This document shows, one piece after another, positions 43,507 through 52,849 of a stretch of DNA of 64,000 nt. Every line of letters begins with the position of its first letter. The first letter of the stretch is position 1. This DNA comes from Alphaproteobacteria bacterium (GTDB taxonomy: Bacteria > Pseudomonadota > Alphaproteobacteria > Rhodobacterales > Rhodobacteraceae), in NCBI GenBank assembly GCA_030431825.1, contig JAUIIJ010000005.1:62001-126000 (forward strand), in the 5' to 3' direction. A program made the position numbers and the translations under genes. A model generated the notes under the pieces. That model did no database searches and was not told the origin of the DNA. It was given only the letters and a program-made list of their open reading frames with translations.

Positions 43507-44910
43507 ATGTCTGCAATATCCGAGGCGCGCGCGCCGTTTCCCGTCCTGATGGCGCTGGCCGCCGCGTCACTGACCGCGTCTCTGGGGATCAGCGTCGCGT
43601 CCGTGCTGCTGCCCACCTTGACGCGCCATTTTGGGGTGTCCGTATCGGAGGCCCAGTGGATTGTGCTGGCCTATCTGATGGCGGTGACGGTCACCATCGT
43701 CTCTGCCGGACGTCTTGGCGATCTGTTCGGCCACCGTCGGGTGATGATCCTGGGACTGATCGTCTTTGTTGCCGCGTCGATGCTGAGCGCGTCGGCACCG
43801 AGCCTGGCGCTGCTGATCCTTTGGCGGGCGATTCAGGGAACTGGCGGGGCGATCCTGATCGCGCTGCCCTTGTCAATCGCGCGCGACATGGTGCCTCCCG
43901 GCAGGCTTGGAAGCGTCATGGGCCTGTTGGGGACAACCTCGGCTGCGGGCACCGCACTCGGCCCCTCTCTTGGTGGTCTCGTGCTGGCGTTGAGCGACTG
44001 GCGACTGGCGTTCTGGCTTCTCGCCGGGTTTTCCGGGCTGACCCTTGTTCTGGCGTTCCTCGCGATCCGGCGCGATGAGGGGCGTCCCCGCGCATCGGTG
44101 AGGTCACTTGACCTCGCCGGGACTTTGCTCCTGATTTTCGCGCTTGCGACCTATTCCCTTGCCACCAGCGGCGGCGTGGCGGGAATTCCGGTTTCCGTCG
44201 CCGTACTTGCATTGACTACGGTGATCGCGACCGCGCTCTTCGTGGTTGTCGAGACCCGCGTGGTCATGCCGCTAGTTCCAATGACCGTGCTGCTGGACCG
44301 GGTCGCGGGTTCCGGATTCGCCATGAACATACTGGTTGGCACCGTCATGATGGCAACGCTGGTCATCGGCCCGTTCTTCCTGACGTTCTCGCTTGGGCTG
44401 GACGAGGCGATTGTCGGACTGGTTCTGGCGGTCGGGCCGGTCGTTGCCGCGGTCTCGGGCGTGCCCGCGGGGCGGTTGACCGATCGCTTCGGTCCGCGTC
44501 GGGTGATGCGTGCGGGTTTGTTGCAGACCATGATTGGCCTGCTCTGCCTGGCCTATTTGCCGCGCAGCTTCGGTGTGGGCGGATACATAGCCGCGTTGAT
44601 CTTGCTGACGCCGGCTTTTCAATTGTTTCTCGCGGCCAACAACACAGCGGTCATGTCCGGTGCCGGCAAGGAGGAACGTGGACGGCTGTCCGGTCTGCTC
44701 GGGCTGTCGCGCAACCTTGGATTGATGACAGGTGCCGCCGCGATGTCCACGCTGTTCGTCACCTTCATGGGAACGGGTGAGGCGGCGCAAGCACCGATCG
44801 CGGATATTTCGCGTGCCTTTTCGGCGACCTTTTCCACAGCGGCCGGCCTGATCGCGATTGCCCTGGGAATGGCAATCTGGAGCCAGCCCACGCGGCGCTC
44901 GCTGTCTTGA
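43507..44910 (+). CDS. MFS multidrug transporter, EmrB/QacA (DHA2) type
   Basis: A 467-residue inner-membrane exporter with about 14 hydrophobic helices, the DHA2 count. Motif A appears as GRLGDLFGHRRVM near residues 67-79, and motif C-like text GTTSAAGTALGPSLGGL near 140-156. It likely expels drugs or toxic metabolites by proton antiport. It is divergent from merR and probably induced through the dyad at 43446. No membrane-fusion or TolC partner gene is adjacent, so it may act alone. Confidence 0.9.
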   Translation: MSAISEARAPFPVLMALAAASLTASLGISVASVLLPTLTRHFGVSVSEAQWIVLAYLMAVTVTIVSAGRLGDLFGHRRVMILGLIVFVAASMLSASAPSLALLILWRAIQGTGGAILIALPLSIARDMVPPGRLGSVMGLLGTTSAAGTALGPSLGGLVLALSDWRLAFWLLAGFSGLTLVLAFLAIRRDEGRPRASVRSLDLAGTLLLIFALATYSLATSGGVAGIPVSVAVLALTTVIATALFVVVETRVVMPLVPMTVLLDRVAGSGFAMNILVGTVMMATLVIGPFFLTFSLGLDEAIVGLVLAVGPVVAAVSGVPAGRLTDRFGPRRVMRAGLLQTMIGLLCLAYLPRSFGVGGYIAALILLTPAFQLFLAANNTAVMSGAGKEERGRLSGLLGLSRNLGLMTGAAAMSTLFVTFMGTGEAAQAPIADISRAFSATFSTAAGLIAIALGMAIWSQPTRRSLS

Positions 44911-45154
44911 CCTCGCGTTTTACGGCCTTGGCTGAGTGAAGGCACAGCGCGATTCCGGCGGCTGTGACGCGAACCGCGTCGTTGCAACGCAAGTCACGGA
45001 TCGGTCGCTCCTGTCGCGCCTATCAGGGTCGGTTTGCGCAATCGTCGCTGCGTCTCGACCGGCCGGAGCCTTTCGCCGATGACGACTCTTGATGACATGG
45101 CGGGTGCCGGAGTCTAGGCTTCTTGCGAGGAGACTATCCACGGAGGACTTCCTT

Positions 45155-46345
45155 ATGAAACTCACTATTTTATTTGCAGTTGGTTCACTGACCTTTGGGA
45201 TCGCCGCAAGTTCAGCGTTCGCGCAGGAGAGCGCGCCGCCGAACATCCTGGCGATCATGGTCGATGACGTGGCCCAGACGAGCCTCAGCGCCTACAGCCA
45301 CGGGATGCAGTACCCGACGCCGAATATCGACCGGATCGCGGCCGAGGGTGCATTGTTCACAGATCATTACGCCCAGCCAAGTTGTACAGCCGGTCGCGCC
45401 GCTTTCCTGATGGGGCAACTGCCGGTGCGCACCGGCCTGACGACGGTTGGCCAGCCCGGCAACCCGCTCGGCATTCAGCCCGAGGACCCGACGCTTGCCG
45501 AAGTCCTGAAAGAGCAAGGGTACATGACGGGGCAATTCGGCAAGAACCACCTTGGCGATCTTGACGAGCACCTGCCGACGAAACATGGCTTTGATGAATT
45601 TTTTGGAAACCTTTACCACCTGAACGTGTCCGAAGAGCCGGAGCAGGCAGATTACCCCAAGACCCCCGAGTTTCTCGAGAAGTTCGGTCCGAGAGGTGTG
45701 ATCGAGTCCTTCGCGGACGGCGAAATCAACGACACCGGTCCGTTGACCAAGAAACGCATGGAAACCTTTGATGAAGAGGTACTCGCCCGCACTATCAACT
45801 TCATGGAGCGTGCGGTCGATCAGCAAAAGCCGTTCTTCATCTGGCACGCGCCCAGCCGGATGCACGTATACACGCACCTCAAGGACGAGAGCCGCAATCT
45901 CGCGACCGGTATCAGCTCGGAAGAGGACCTGTTCGGAAGCGGCCTGATCGAGCATGACGGCCATGTCGGCTCCCTGCTCGACAAGATCGACGAACTGGGT
46001 ATCGCGGACAACACCATCGTTCTCTACACGACGGACAATGGCCCAGAAAGCGGCACCCAGTATCGGGCCGTCCGATCCGGCGCATCAGGTCCGGCCCGCG
46101 CCGTTCTGTCTGCGGCCATCGGTATCAAAGACATGGATCGACGAGGGCCGTGCGGCCAGGGCGATATCCGCACCACGTCGCACGTCCAGATCGCCGGGCA
46201 GTTTGGCGATGATCGGCTTGTCGTCGATGCCGACATCCGTGTGGACGAGTTGCCATTCCCCCAGATGCTCGATGTGGTCGATCCGGCCCCGGAACAACGG
46301 GGCGGCATCACCGGCCAGCGCAAGGTCTTCGGGTCGCACACCTAG
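45155..46345 (+). pseudogene. Arylsulfatase, 3'-truncated and fused to antisense DNA
   Basis: The first ~300 residues are a good periplasmic sulfatase: signal peptide to about residue 23, PNILAIMVDDVAQTSLSAY with metal-binding Asp residues, the formylglycine motif CTAGR with Cys77, GKNHLGDLDEHLPTKHGFDE, and the metal strand TTDNGPE near 290-297. After about 46050 the homology stops. The open frame runs on for ~95 codons that are simply the reverse of the ABC ATPase gene (46085-47179). The C-terminal half of a sulfatase is missing, so the product is probably inactive. The break marks a rearrangement junction at the edge of the Amadori cluster. CGGAGGA stands before the ATG. Confidence 0.8.
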
Positions 46346-47179
46346 TTGAACAGGACCGGCATCGAATGCACCGGCACCGCCGAGCACGCATTCGCCGCTT
46401 GCGGCATGGGTGATCGTTGCCCCGCCATCCCGATGATGCAATTGCGCCGGCAGGACGTTCATCGCGGGCGAGCCAATGAACTGGGCCACAAAGACGTTTC
46501 GGGGCGTTCGGTAAAGCTCTTGCGGCGTGCCCACCTGTTCGATTTCGCCGTCGCGCAAGACAACTATACGGTCCGCCAGCGTCATCGCCTCGACCTGATC
46601 GTGGGTAACGTAGATCATCGTCGTATCAGGCATGGATTGCTTCAATTTGGCAATCTCGATCCGGGTCGCCACCCGCAGCGCAGCGTCGAGATTGGACAGC
46701 GGTTCGTCAAAGAGAAAGACCCGTGGATCACGAACGATGGCGCGCCCGATTGCGACCCTCTGGCGCTGCCCGCCTGACAGCGCCTTGGGATAGCGCCCGA
46801 GCAGCGGAGTGAGTTGCAGGATGTCCGCGGCGCGTTGCACCCGCTCGCGTATCTCGTTCTTTTTTATGCCGGCGATCTTCAGTCCGAACGCCATGTTGTC
46901 AAACAGGGTCATGTGCGGATAGAGCGCGTAGCTTTGGAACACCATTGAAATTCCGCGCCGCGAAGGTGGCACATCGTTCATCAGCGCGCCGCCGATCCGT
47001 AGCTCGCCGCTGCTTATTTCCTCAAGTCCGGCAATACAGCGCAGCAAGGTGGACTTGCCGCAGCCTGATGGACCGACGAAAACCATGAATTCTCCCTTTT
47101 CGCATTCAAGATCAATGCCGTGCAGGACTTCGATCCCGCCATAGGTCTTGCGGATTTGGTGGAGCGTCATCTCTGCCAT
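46085..47179 (-). CDS. Sugar ABC transporter ATPase, UgpC/MsmX type
   Basis: A 364-residue ATPase energising the adjacent sugar permeases. Walker A GPSGCGKSTLLRCIAGLE near 36-53, signature LSGGQRQRVAIGRAIVRDPR near 134-153, Walker B FLFDEPLSNLD near 155-165, and the switch His in IYVTHDQVEAMTLADRI near 189-205. A C-terminal TOBE/regulatory domain (about 235-355, LGVRPEDLALAG) completes it. AAGGAGG at 8 bases fixes the ATG at 47179. It is the last gene of the frlB-like operon. Its C terminus is at the junction with the truncated sulfatase but the length is normal. Confidence 0.93.
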   Translation of the reverse strand: MAEMTLHQIRKTYGGIEVLHGIDLECEKGEFMVFVGPSGCGKSTLLRCIAGLEEISSGELRIGGALMNDVPPSRRGISMVFQSYALYPHMTLFDNMAFGLKIAGIKKNEIRERVQRAADILQLTPLLGRYPKALSGGQRQRVAIGRAIVRDPRVFLFDEPLSNLDAALRVATRIEIAKLKQSMPDTTMIYVTHDQVEAMTLADRIVVLRDGEIEQVGTPQELYRTPRNVFVAQFIGSPAMNVLPAQLHHRDGGATITHAASGECVLGGAGAFDAGPVQLGVRPEDLALAGDAAPLFRGRIDHIEHLGEWQLVHTDVGIDDKPIIAKLPGDLDVRRGADIALAARPSSIHVFDTDGRRQNGAGRT

Positions 47180-47213
47180 GGCGGTCGCCTCCTTCGATTG
47201 GGGGGTGGCGGCG

Positions 47214-48626
47214 TCAGCCGTTGCCCGGTGCGAGATTTGAAAGAAATCGGGTGAGCCTTCCGGGACGGTGTCCGGCGATCTCTGCCGCGTTTCGGCGGCG
47301 CACTGCGGCCCGTATGATACGCGCGCCGCAATACCGAATCGGTTCAGGCGGCAGCGCCCTGCGCCGAGCGACCCCCACGAGCCCGCTTCGCGCCCATTCA
47401 TCCGCACGCCCCAGCACGAGGCTGGCCAGAATACGTCCGGCAACGGGGGTCTGCGCGATACCGGTGCCGTTGAAGCCGAGCCCGAAGAAGATATTCGGAT
47501 GGCCGGGAAGACGATCAAAGATTGGCATGTGATCAGAGGTGCAATCCACCGGACCGGCCCAGTCATGGGTGATCCGGGCGTCGCTGAGCATGGGGTAGAC
47601 CCGCGCCAGTTCTGTGCGGTTGGCCTGTCCCCGGTCCCGGCTTCGGTTGAACTCAGTGCCGAAATCGTCGCGAAAGGCGATCCTGCCGCTGCCATGTCCG
47701 AAGATCACCCGCCCGGCCTGGCTGCGTTGATAATACAAGACCTGCCGCTGCGAATCGCAGATCGCGGCTCCGTCCTTCCAACCGATTGCATCGAGCATGT
47801 CGGGCAAGGGTTCGGTGGCGATGATCTGGCTCTGCACCACGAACATGTGCCGGCGCAACGCGGGGATGCCCGCAAGCCAGGCATTCGCCGCCAGAACCAC
47901 TTTTGGCGTACGCAGCGCGCCCCGGTCGGTCTCGACGGAACAGCACGCGCCCGGCACGATCCGGCGTATCGGCGAATTCTCGAACACCCTGACACCACTG
48001 GCGATGGCCAGATCGCGCAGACCCTTCGCAAGCTTCGCGGGATGTACGCTCCCGGCGCGGTCTTCGGCGATACCTGCGTAGGAGGCTGACGATCCGGTGC
48101 GTCTCGCGATTTCCTCGGCACTCAGGTTCCGGAACCGTCGCACCCCGGCAGCGGCGGTTGCGGCGGCGGCTCGCGCCCACGCGCCCTCCTGAGCCTTGGA
48201 GCTGGCGGTCCAGAGCCAGCCATCTAGCCTCAGGTCCATGTCGATCGCGCCGGAGGTCTGAAGCGTGGCCAGTTCTTCGATCGCCTCTGCAGACGCGGCG
48301 CAGAGCCGGCGGGCTTCGGTGTCTCCGACCACCTCGGCCAGCGTGTCGATCTCGGCGTACCAACTGTGTACCTGTCCGCCGTTTCGACCCGACGCGCCCG
48401 ACCCGCAGCACCCTGCTTCGACCACGCAGACGCGGGTATCGGGCGCCATCGCGACCAGACGGAGCGCGGTCCAGAGCCCGGTATAGCCGCCACCGACGAC
48501 CACGACGTCGGCGTTCGAGTCGCCGTTCAGCGGCTTGGTGGCCGCAGTCGCCTCGATGTCCTGAAGCCAGAAGGATCGGTCTTCCGCTGCTGCCTGAATG
48601 GGCCGTCGCATGGTGATCGCGGACAT
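47214..48626 (-). CDS. FAD-dependent oxidoreductase, DAO family (PuuB-like)
   Basis: A 470-residue flavoprotein. The ADP-binding motif GGGYTG is at 45-50 in VVVVGGGYTGLWTALRL, followed by the DAO-family GSGASGRNGGQVHSWY near 75-90 and the C-terminal FAD block FFGLGFNGTGIAQTPVAGR near 393-411. Relatives oxidise amines or N-substituted amino acids, e.g. gamma-glutamylputrescine or sarcosine. Inside an frlB/frlD-like operon it may oxidise an Amadori or opine-type secondary amine. The ATG shares a base with the kinase stop (TGATG). The C-terminal extension is Arg-rich. Confidence 0.9.
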   Translation of the reverse strand: MSAITMRRPIQAAAEDRSFWLQDIEATAATKPLNGDSNADVVVVGGGYTGLWTALRLVAMAPDTRVCVVEAGCCGSGASGRNGGQVHSWYAEIDTLAEVVGDTEARRLCAASAEAIEELATLQTSGAIDMDLRLDGWLWTASSKAQEGAWARAAAATAAAGVRRFRNLSAEEIARRTGSSASYAGIAEDRAGSVHPAKLAKGLRDLAIASGVRVFENSPIRRIVPGACCSVETDRGALRTPKVVLAANAWLAGIPALRRHMFVVQSQIIATEPLPDMLDAIGWKDGAAICDSQRQVLYYQRSQAGRVIFGHGSGRIAFRDDFGTEFNRSRDRGQANRTELARVYPMLSDARITHDWAGPVDCTSDHMPIFDRLPGHPNIFFGLGFNGTGIAQTPVAGRILASLVLGRADEWARSGLVGVARRRALPPEPIRYCGARIIRAAVRRRNAAEIAGHRPGRLTRFLSNLAPGNG

Positions 48627-49495
48627 CAGAAACTCTCCTTCGCGGCGTTGATCGTATCGGTGTATTTCGCGCGAATCCAATCCGGAGCCGCGCGCAGTTC
48701 CTGTGGAAAGCCTCCCTTGTGTTGGCAGGTATCTGCTGCGGCTCGGGTTGCGGCGGTCATGGCGTCAAGAGGGGCATGGCCGTCGATGCAGAAGGCGTCG
48801 ATGAAGCGCGCTATGAAACTGTCACCGGCACCACAGGTATCAAGGACTGGGACCCGGTGCGCGGGAACGGCGTGAAACGCGGTGCCGTCGCCATAGAACG
48901 CGCCGCGCTCTCCACAGGTCACAACGGCGCGCTGCGCGCCGGCCGCCAGCAGTGCCTCGAGCAGGGGTGCGACCGGACGGGCGGTGTCTTCGGGACCGGA
49001 GGCAAAGACCAGCCGCACGCCTCGCAATTCGAGGTCCAGATGGCGGGTTGAAACATCTACGCTAAAGGGGATCTGGTTCGTGGCCAGCCGGCGCAGCAGT
49101 TCCGGATTGGAATGCGTGCCCAGATGAACCCAGTCGGCCCCCGCAAGCGCGGTAAAACGCTCGTCAGAGGGCAGATAACCGTGACCGACACCGAGATCCT
49201 CGAGAAGGAAGTGTCGGTCCCCGTTGGTCTCGCGCAGAAGGGTGACGGCGGTTTTGCCGGCGCGGCGCTCGACATCCTTTACCGGCAATCCGGCGCGCGC
49301 GACCTCGTCGAGCAGGATTTCGGCTTCTGCATCGTCTCCGACGGCACCGAAATAGCGGGCGTTGCGACCTGCACGATGCCATTGCACCGCCACGTTGAGC
49401 GCGTTGCCGCCAACGGCCATCGTATTCTTGTCGATGTAGACATCCAGGCAATTGTCGCCAACGGCGATCAGGCGCGGGCGTTCTACTGTGTTCAT
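48626..49495 (-). CDS. frlD: PfkB-family kinase, fructoselysine 6-kinase (FrlD)-like
   Basis: A 289-residue sugar kinase. It resembles E. coli FrlD beyond general PfkB level: VGDNCLDVY at 12-20, GGNALNVAVQ at 29-38, FASGPED at 164-170, VVTCGERGAFYGDG at 191-204, and DTCGAGDSFIARFI at 219-232 with catalytic Asp225. FrlD phosphorylates fructoselysine at C6 so that FrlB can split it. The same operon carries a FrlB-like gene, which supports the assignment; the true amino acid partner is unknown. The start at 49495 gives the family N terminus; 163 bases upstream are non-coding. Confidence 0.8.
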   Translation of the reverse strand: MNTVERPRLIAVGDNCLDVYIDKNTMAVGGNALNVAVQWHRAGRNARYFGAVGDDAEAEILLDEVARAGLPVKDVERRAGKTAVTLLRETNGDRHFLLEDLGVGHGYLPSDERFTALAGADWVHLGTHSNPELLRRLATNQIPFSVDVSTRHLDLELRGVRLVFASGPEDTARPVAPLLEALLAAGAQRAVVTCGERGAFYGDGTAFHAVPAHRVPVLDTCGAGDSFIARFIDAFCIDGHAPLDAMTAATRAAADTCQHKGGFPQELRAAPDWIRAKYTDTINAAKESF

Positions 49496-49658
49496 GCCAA
49501 GGCCTCTGATGTGTCGGGATATGTTGCGATTGGCCAAAGCATGACCTTGCTCGGTCCCGGAGCCGGGGAACAATCCAGCCGGAACCACGTGACCGCGAGA
49601 ACCGCGCCAGCCAGCTGCGCTGCAGCGCGCGCCGCCAGATTAGTGCTCGCGGCGGATT

Positions 49659-50519
49659 TCATTTGCCGATGCCTTCCGTGAGACCGCGGACGAAATAGCG
49701 CTGCATTGCAAAGAACAGCAGCACGATCGGCAGCGCCGAAATGGTCATGGCGGCAAAGACCTGCGCATAGTCTGTCCCATGTTTGGCCATCAGCGAGGTG
49801 AGGCCCACCGGCAAGGTCTGTACCTCTTGGGCATTGGTAAAGATCATTGCGAAGAGGTATTCGTTCCATGCGAAGAGAATGTGCAGGATCACGCTCGAGA
49901 CGATGATCGGCCTGCACAGCGGCAGCATGATATGCCAGAATATCTGTCCTTCCGTAGCGCCATCCATACGGGCGGCTTCATCTAGATCCGAGGGAAGTTC
50001 CAACATGTAGGCGCGGATCAGGAAGGTTGTGAAGGGAATGCGAAATGCGGTGTAGAGCAGGATCAGCGCCCAATGCGTGTTGTAGAGGCCGACCGATTGC
50101 ATCATGCGCACCAGTGGAATCAGGGCCACGGTCGGGCTGAGCATGAGGCCACCAAGAATGAAACCGGTTATCAGCGGCTTGCAGGGCATCCGCGTGCGGG
50201 TCAGGCCATACGCTGTCCATGCGCTGATCATGACTGTGCAGAACGCCGAGGTGGCGGTAACGATCAGGCTGGAAACCAGGAAACTGCGCACGCCCTCATT
50301 CCACGCGCCGATATAGTTTTCCAGGCTCCAACTCAGGGGTATGGCAAAGGGCGCGTTGAAAATCTGTGTGTTGGTCTTGAAGCCGCTCGCTGCCATCCAC
50401 AACAGGGGGTAGAGCACGATGACGCCGAGGCAGACCAGCAGCGAATAGACAAAGGATTTGCTGATCGCGGTCCAGAAAAGGGCGGATTCGCTCGGAGGGT
50501 TGCCGGTTCCGACGGTCAT
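49659..50519 (-). CDS. Sugar ABC transporter permease, MalG/UgpE-like
   Basis: A 286-residue permease with six helices. The ATPase-coupling EAA loop is ELPSDLDEAARMDGATEGQI near 179-198, followed by FWHIMLPLCRPI. The N terminus is cytoplasmic, with the first helix at about 21-43. The ATG at 50519 overlaps the stop of the other permease gene (ATGA). Together they form the channel for the ligand captured by the 51494 binding protein, probably a sugar-amine conjugate given the operon. Confidence 0.93.
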   Translation of the reverse strand: MTVGTGNPPSESALFWTAISKSFVYSLLVCLGVIVLYPLLWMAASGFKTNTQIFNAPFAIPLSWSLENYIGAWNEGVRSFLVSSLIVTATSAFCTVMISAWTAYGLTRTRMPCKPLITGFILGGLMLSPTVALIPLVRMMQSVGLYNTHWALILLYTAFRIPFTTFLIRAYMLELPSDLDEAARMDGATEGQIFWHIMLPLCRPIIVSSVILHILFAWNEYLFAMIFTNAQEVQTLPVGLTSLMAKHGTDYAQVFAAMTISALPIVLLFFAMQRYFVRGLTEGIGK

Positions 50520-51481
50520 AATTTTACCCTTCTTTTCGCGGTGTACCAGACCTGCGCAGCGCCGGTGAGCATGGTGACCACGAAAATCACTGCGGCAATG
50601 GCCGCGCCATAGCCGAATTCGTTCTGAATGAACGCTTGCTGGTAGAGCCACGTGCCGAGCACTTGGCTGCTGTTGTTTGGCCCGCCCGCGGTCATCACCA
50701 TGATTTCGTTGAAGACCTGAAATGCCCCTGTGATCGTGACGATCACCATCAGGCCGGTCATCTCGCGCGACATCGGAAAGGTGATGCTCCACAACCGTCT
50801 GATTGGGCCTGCCCCGTCCATGATTGCCGCGTCATAAAGTTCGCGTGGAATTTTCTGAATGGCGATCGAAAAGAGAAGAGTGGAATATCCGAATCCTTGC
50901 CACTGGCTCATCGCGATGATTCCGAAGATCGCGGTTTCCTCGAGCGCGAGCCACGGTCTGGCCCAGTCCCCGAGACCGATCGCGCGGAGCCCGGCGTCCA
51001 GCAGCCCTACGTCAGGCTGGTAGATAAAGTAAAAGAGCAACCCGGTCACGGTGGTCGAAATTGCCGAGGGTATGAAATACATTGCACGCCAGAAATTGCG
51101 CGCCCGTTTGCTTTTGAGGCCTTCGATCATCGCTGCCAGAAGGAAAGCGCCGAACACCTGGAAAATAATCGACAGCAGTGCGTATAGCGTATTGTTCAGC
51201 AGCGCGCTCCAGACGACGGGGTCCTGCAACAGGCGCTCGTAATTGGCGAGTCCTACATTGGTGATCTCGCCGGTGAAGATATCGCGGTTGGTTGTACTGA
51301 CACGGAAATTGTCCACGATGGGCACATAGATCAGCACCCCGATCAGCAGAACCGCGAGCAGGATCCAGCGTAGCGATATCAGCCCGGCGATGCGGCGCCG
51401 TAATCCGGAGCGACGCAACCACCCGCTCGCGGCGCGGTCGGTCGCGGCGCCGCGGGTCGGATGCTCTGCTGCAGTGACCAT
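50516..51481 (-). CDS. Sugar ABC transporter permease, MalF/UgpA-like
   Basis: A 321-residue permease. A basic N-terminal leader (residues 1-35) precedes six helices. The EAA loop is KIPRELYDAAIMDGAGPIRR near 209-228, followed by LWSITFPMSREM. The pattern VMTAGGPNNSSQVLGTWLYQ near 265-284 is typical of MalF-type subunits. It starts 12 bases after the binding-protein stop and overlaps the next permease. Role: inner-membrane half of the importer. Confidence 0.93.
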   Translation of the reverse strand: MVTAAEHPTRGAATDRAASGWLRRSGLRRRIAGLISLRWILLAVLLIGVLIYVPIVDNFRVSTTNRDIFTGEITNVGLANYERLLQDPVVWSALLNNTLYALLSIIFQVFGAFLLAAMIEGLKSKRARNFWRAMYFIPSAISTTVTGLLFYFIYQPDVGLLDAGLRAIGLGDWARPWLALEETAIFGIIAMSQWQGFGYSTLLFSIAIQKIPRELYDAAIMDGAGPIRRLWSITFPMSREMTGLMVIVTITGAFQVFNEIMVMTAGGPNNSSQVLGTWLYQQAFIQNEFGYGAAIAAVIFVVTMLTGAAQVWYTAKRRVKL

Positions 51482-51493
51482 CGCGGGGACCGA

Positions 51494-52813
51494 TCAGCCG
51501 CCGACGGCTTCGGCGGTTTCGCGGACCGAGATGACGACCTCTTCAGGAGATTTGGAACCACCTACGAGCGCCTGAAGACCGGCCAGCCATGCCGCAGCGA
51601 CACGCGGATGATTTACCGTGTCCAGCCACGGCATCAGGTAACTGGCCGAGTCGATATCGGCCATGCCGGCGACGACGTTGGCGTTCATCGCGTCTGGGTC
51701 GGAGCCGCCGATGACGGCGCTTGGCTGTCCATAGGGCGATGCGGAAAGCACCTTGCCCACCTCTTGCGAAGTAAGGAATTTCAGAAAGTCGATTGCCAGC
51801 GGTATCTGCGCCGAAGACGCGCTCACCATGTAGCCCTCGGGCGCCCCCTCGATGGCATTGGTATCGCCCTTGGCACCTTCGGGCACGGGCAGGATGAAAT
51901 ATCCGAAATTTTCGGGTTTCAGGGTTGTCTCATCATTCGCGGATCCGTCAAATTCGAGAATTTCCTGATAGTACATCGCCGAGCGTTCGTCGCTGAACGC
52001 CTGAATTGCCGCCTGATAGGACATCCCGTTGGGGGCGTCGCGCATGCAGCGGTTTTGAAGTTCCGAAAATTGCGTCAGTGCGGTGACATAGCCGGGATCG
52101 GTGAATTCGGCGGTTTTGGGATCGAAATCCTTTTCCAACGTGGCGACCGGCACGTTGTATACCAGTAGTTGACCGGCATAATGCACGGCCGGCCAAGCAT
52201 TCTTGTTGCCGAAGGAAATCGGTGTCATGCCGCTTTCCGAGATCGTGTCGCAAGCCGCGAGCAACTGCTCCAGGGTCTCGGGCTTTTCGATGCCGAGATC
52301 GGCGAAGATGCGTTTGTTATACCCCATGAACTTGGCGTCCAGATAGAGAGGCACACCGAAGTTCCGGTCGTTCCAGACAAAGGCTTCGAGCGCGGCAGGG
52401 GTGAAGGTCTTGCCCCAATCGGTGCCTGCGCCGATCACCGGGGTCAGATCGACGGCGCGATTGCCGCGCACGAAATTGTAGCCCCAAGTTCCGGTCCAGC
52501 TGAAGAATATGTCGGGCAGGGAGTTGGTCGCCACCAGGGTTTTGGTCTTGCCCTTCACACTGTCGTCGGTTTCCTGAATGAGTTCAAAGGAAACCTCGGG
52601 ATGCAATTTCTGATAATCGTCGACGACGTCGCGAAAGAAGGGCGACAGATGCTGCGACCCGAATTTCGTCATGATCGACAAGGTGCCGCTATAGTCAACC
52701 GGGGCCGTCGGGTTGGCCTTGACCAGGTCGCCCGCGGCGGCTGCGGTCTGCGCTGTAGCAAGTGCCATAGCACCTGTCCACAGCGCTGCTGTCATTTTGG
52801 ATGTTTTGTTCAT
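51494..52813 (-). CDS. Sugar ABC transporter substrate-binding protein
   Basis: A 439-residue periplasmic protein of the UgpB/MalE type. The signal peptide ends near QTAAAA-G (about residue 26). Fold landmarks: LSIMTKFGSQHLSPFFRDVV near 45-64, LVATNSLPDIFFSWTGTWGY near 93-112, VPLYLDAKFMGYNKRIFADL near 153-172, and EGAPEGYMVSASSAQIPLAI near 325-344. It decides what the importer takes up. The text alone does not show the ligand; operon context suggests a glycated amino acid or similar. Confidence 0.93.
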   Translation of the reverse strand: MNKTSKMTAALWTGAMALATAQTAAAAGDLVKANPTAPVDYSGTLSIMTKFGSQHLSPFFRDVVDDYQKLHPEVSFELIQETDDSVKGKTKTLVATNSLPDIFFSWTGTWGYNFVRGNRAVDLTPVIGAGTDWGKTFTPAALEAFVWNDRNFGVPLYLDAKFMGYNKRIFADLGIEKPETLEQLLAACDTISESGMTPISFGNKNAWPAVHYAGQLLVYNVPVATLEKDFDPKTAEFTDPGYVTALTQFSELQNRCMRDAPNGMSYQAAIQAFSDERSAMYYQEILEFDGSANDETTLKPENFGYFILPVPEGAKGDTNAIEGAPEGYMVSASSAQIPLAIDFLKFLTSQEVGKVLSASPYGQPSAVIGGSDPDAMNANVVAGMADIDSASYLMPWLDTVNHPRVAAAWLAGLQALVGGSKSPEEVVISVRETAEAVGG

Positions 52814-52849
52814 TGTCTGACTCCCAGTTGATGGTTGGTCGATGAAAGG

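Noticed and set aside
46051..46345. C-terminal part of the sulfatase frame as a new domain
   Set aside because: It is the exact reverse of the ABC ATPase C-terminal coding region and has no independent support.
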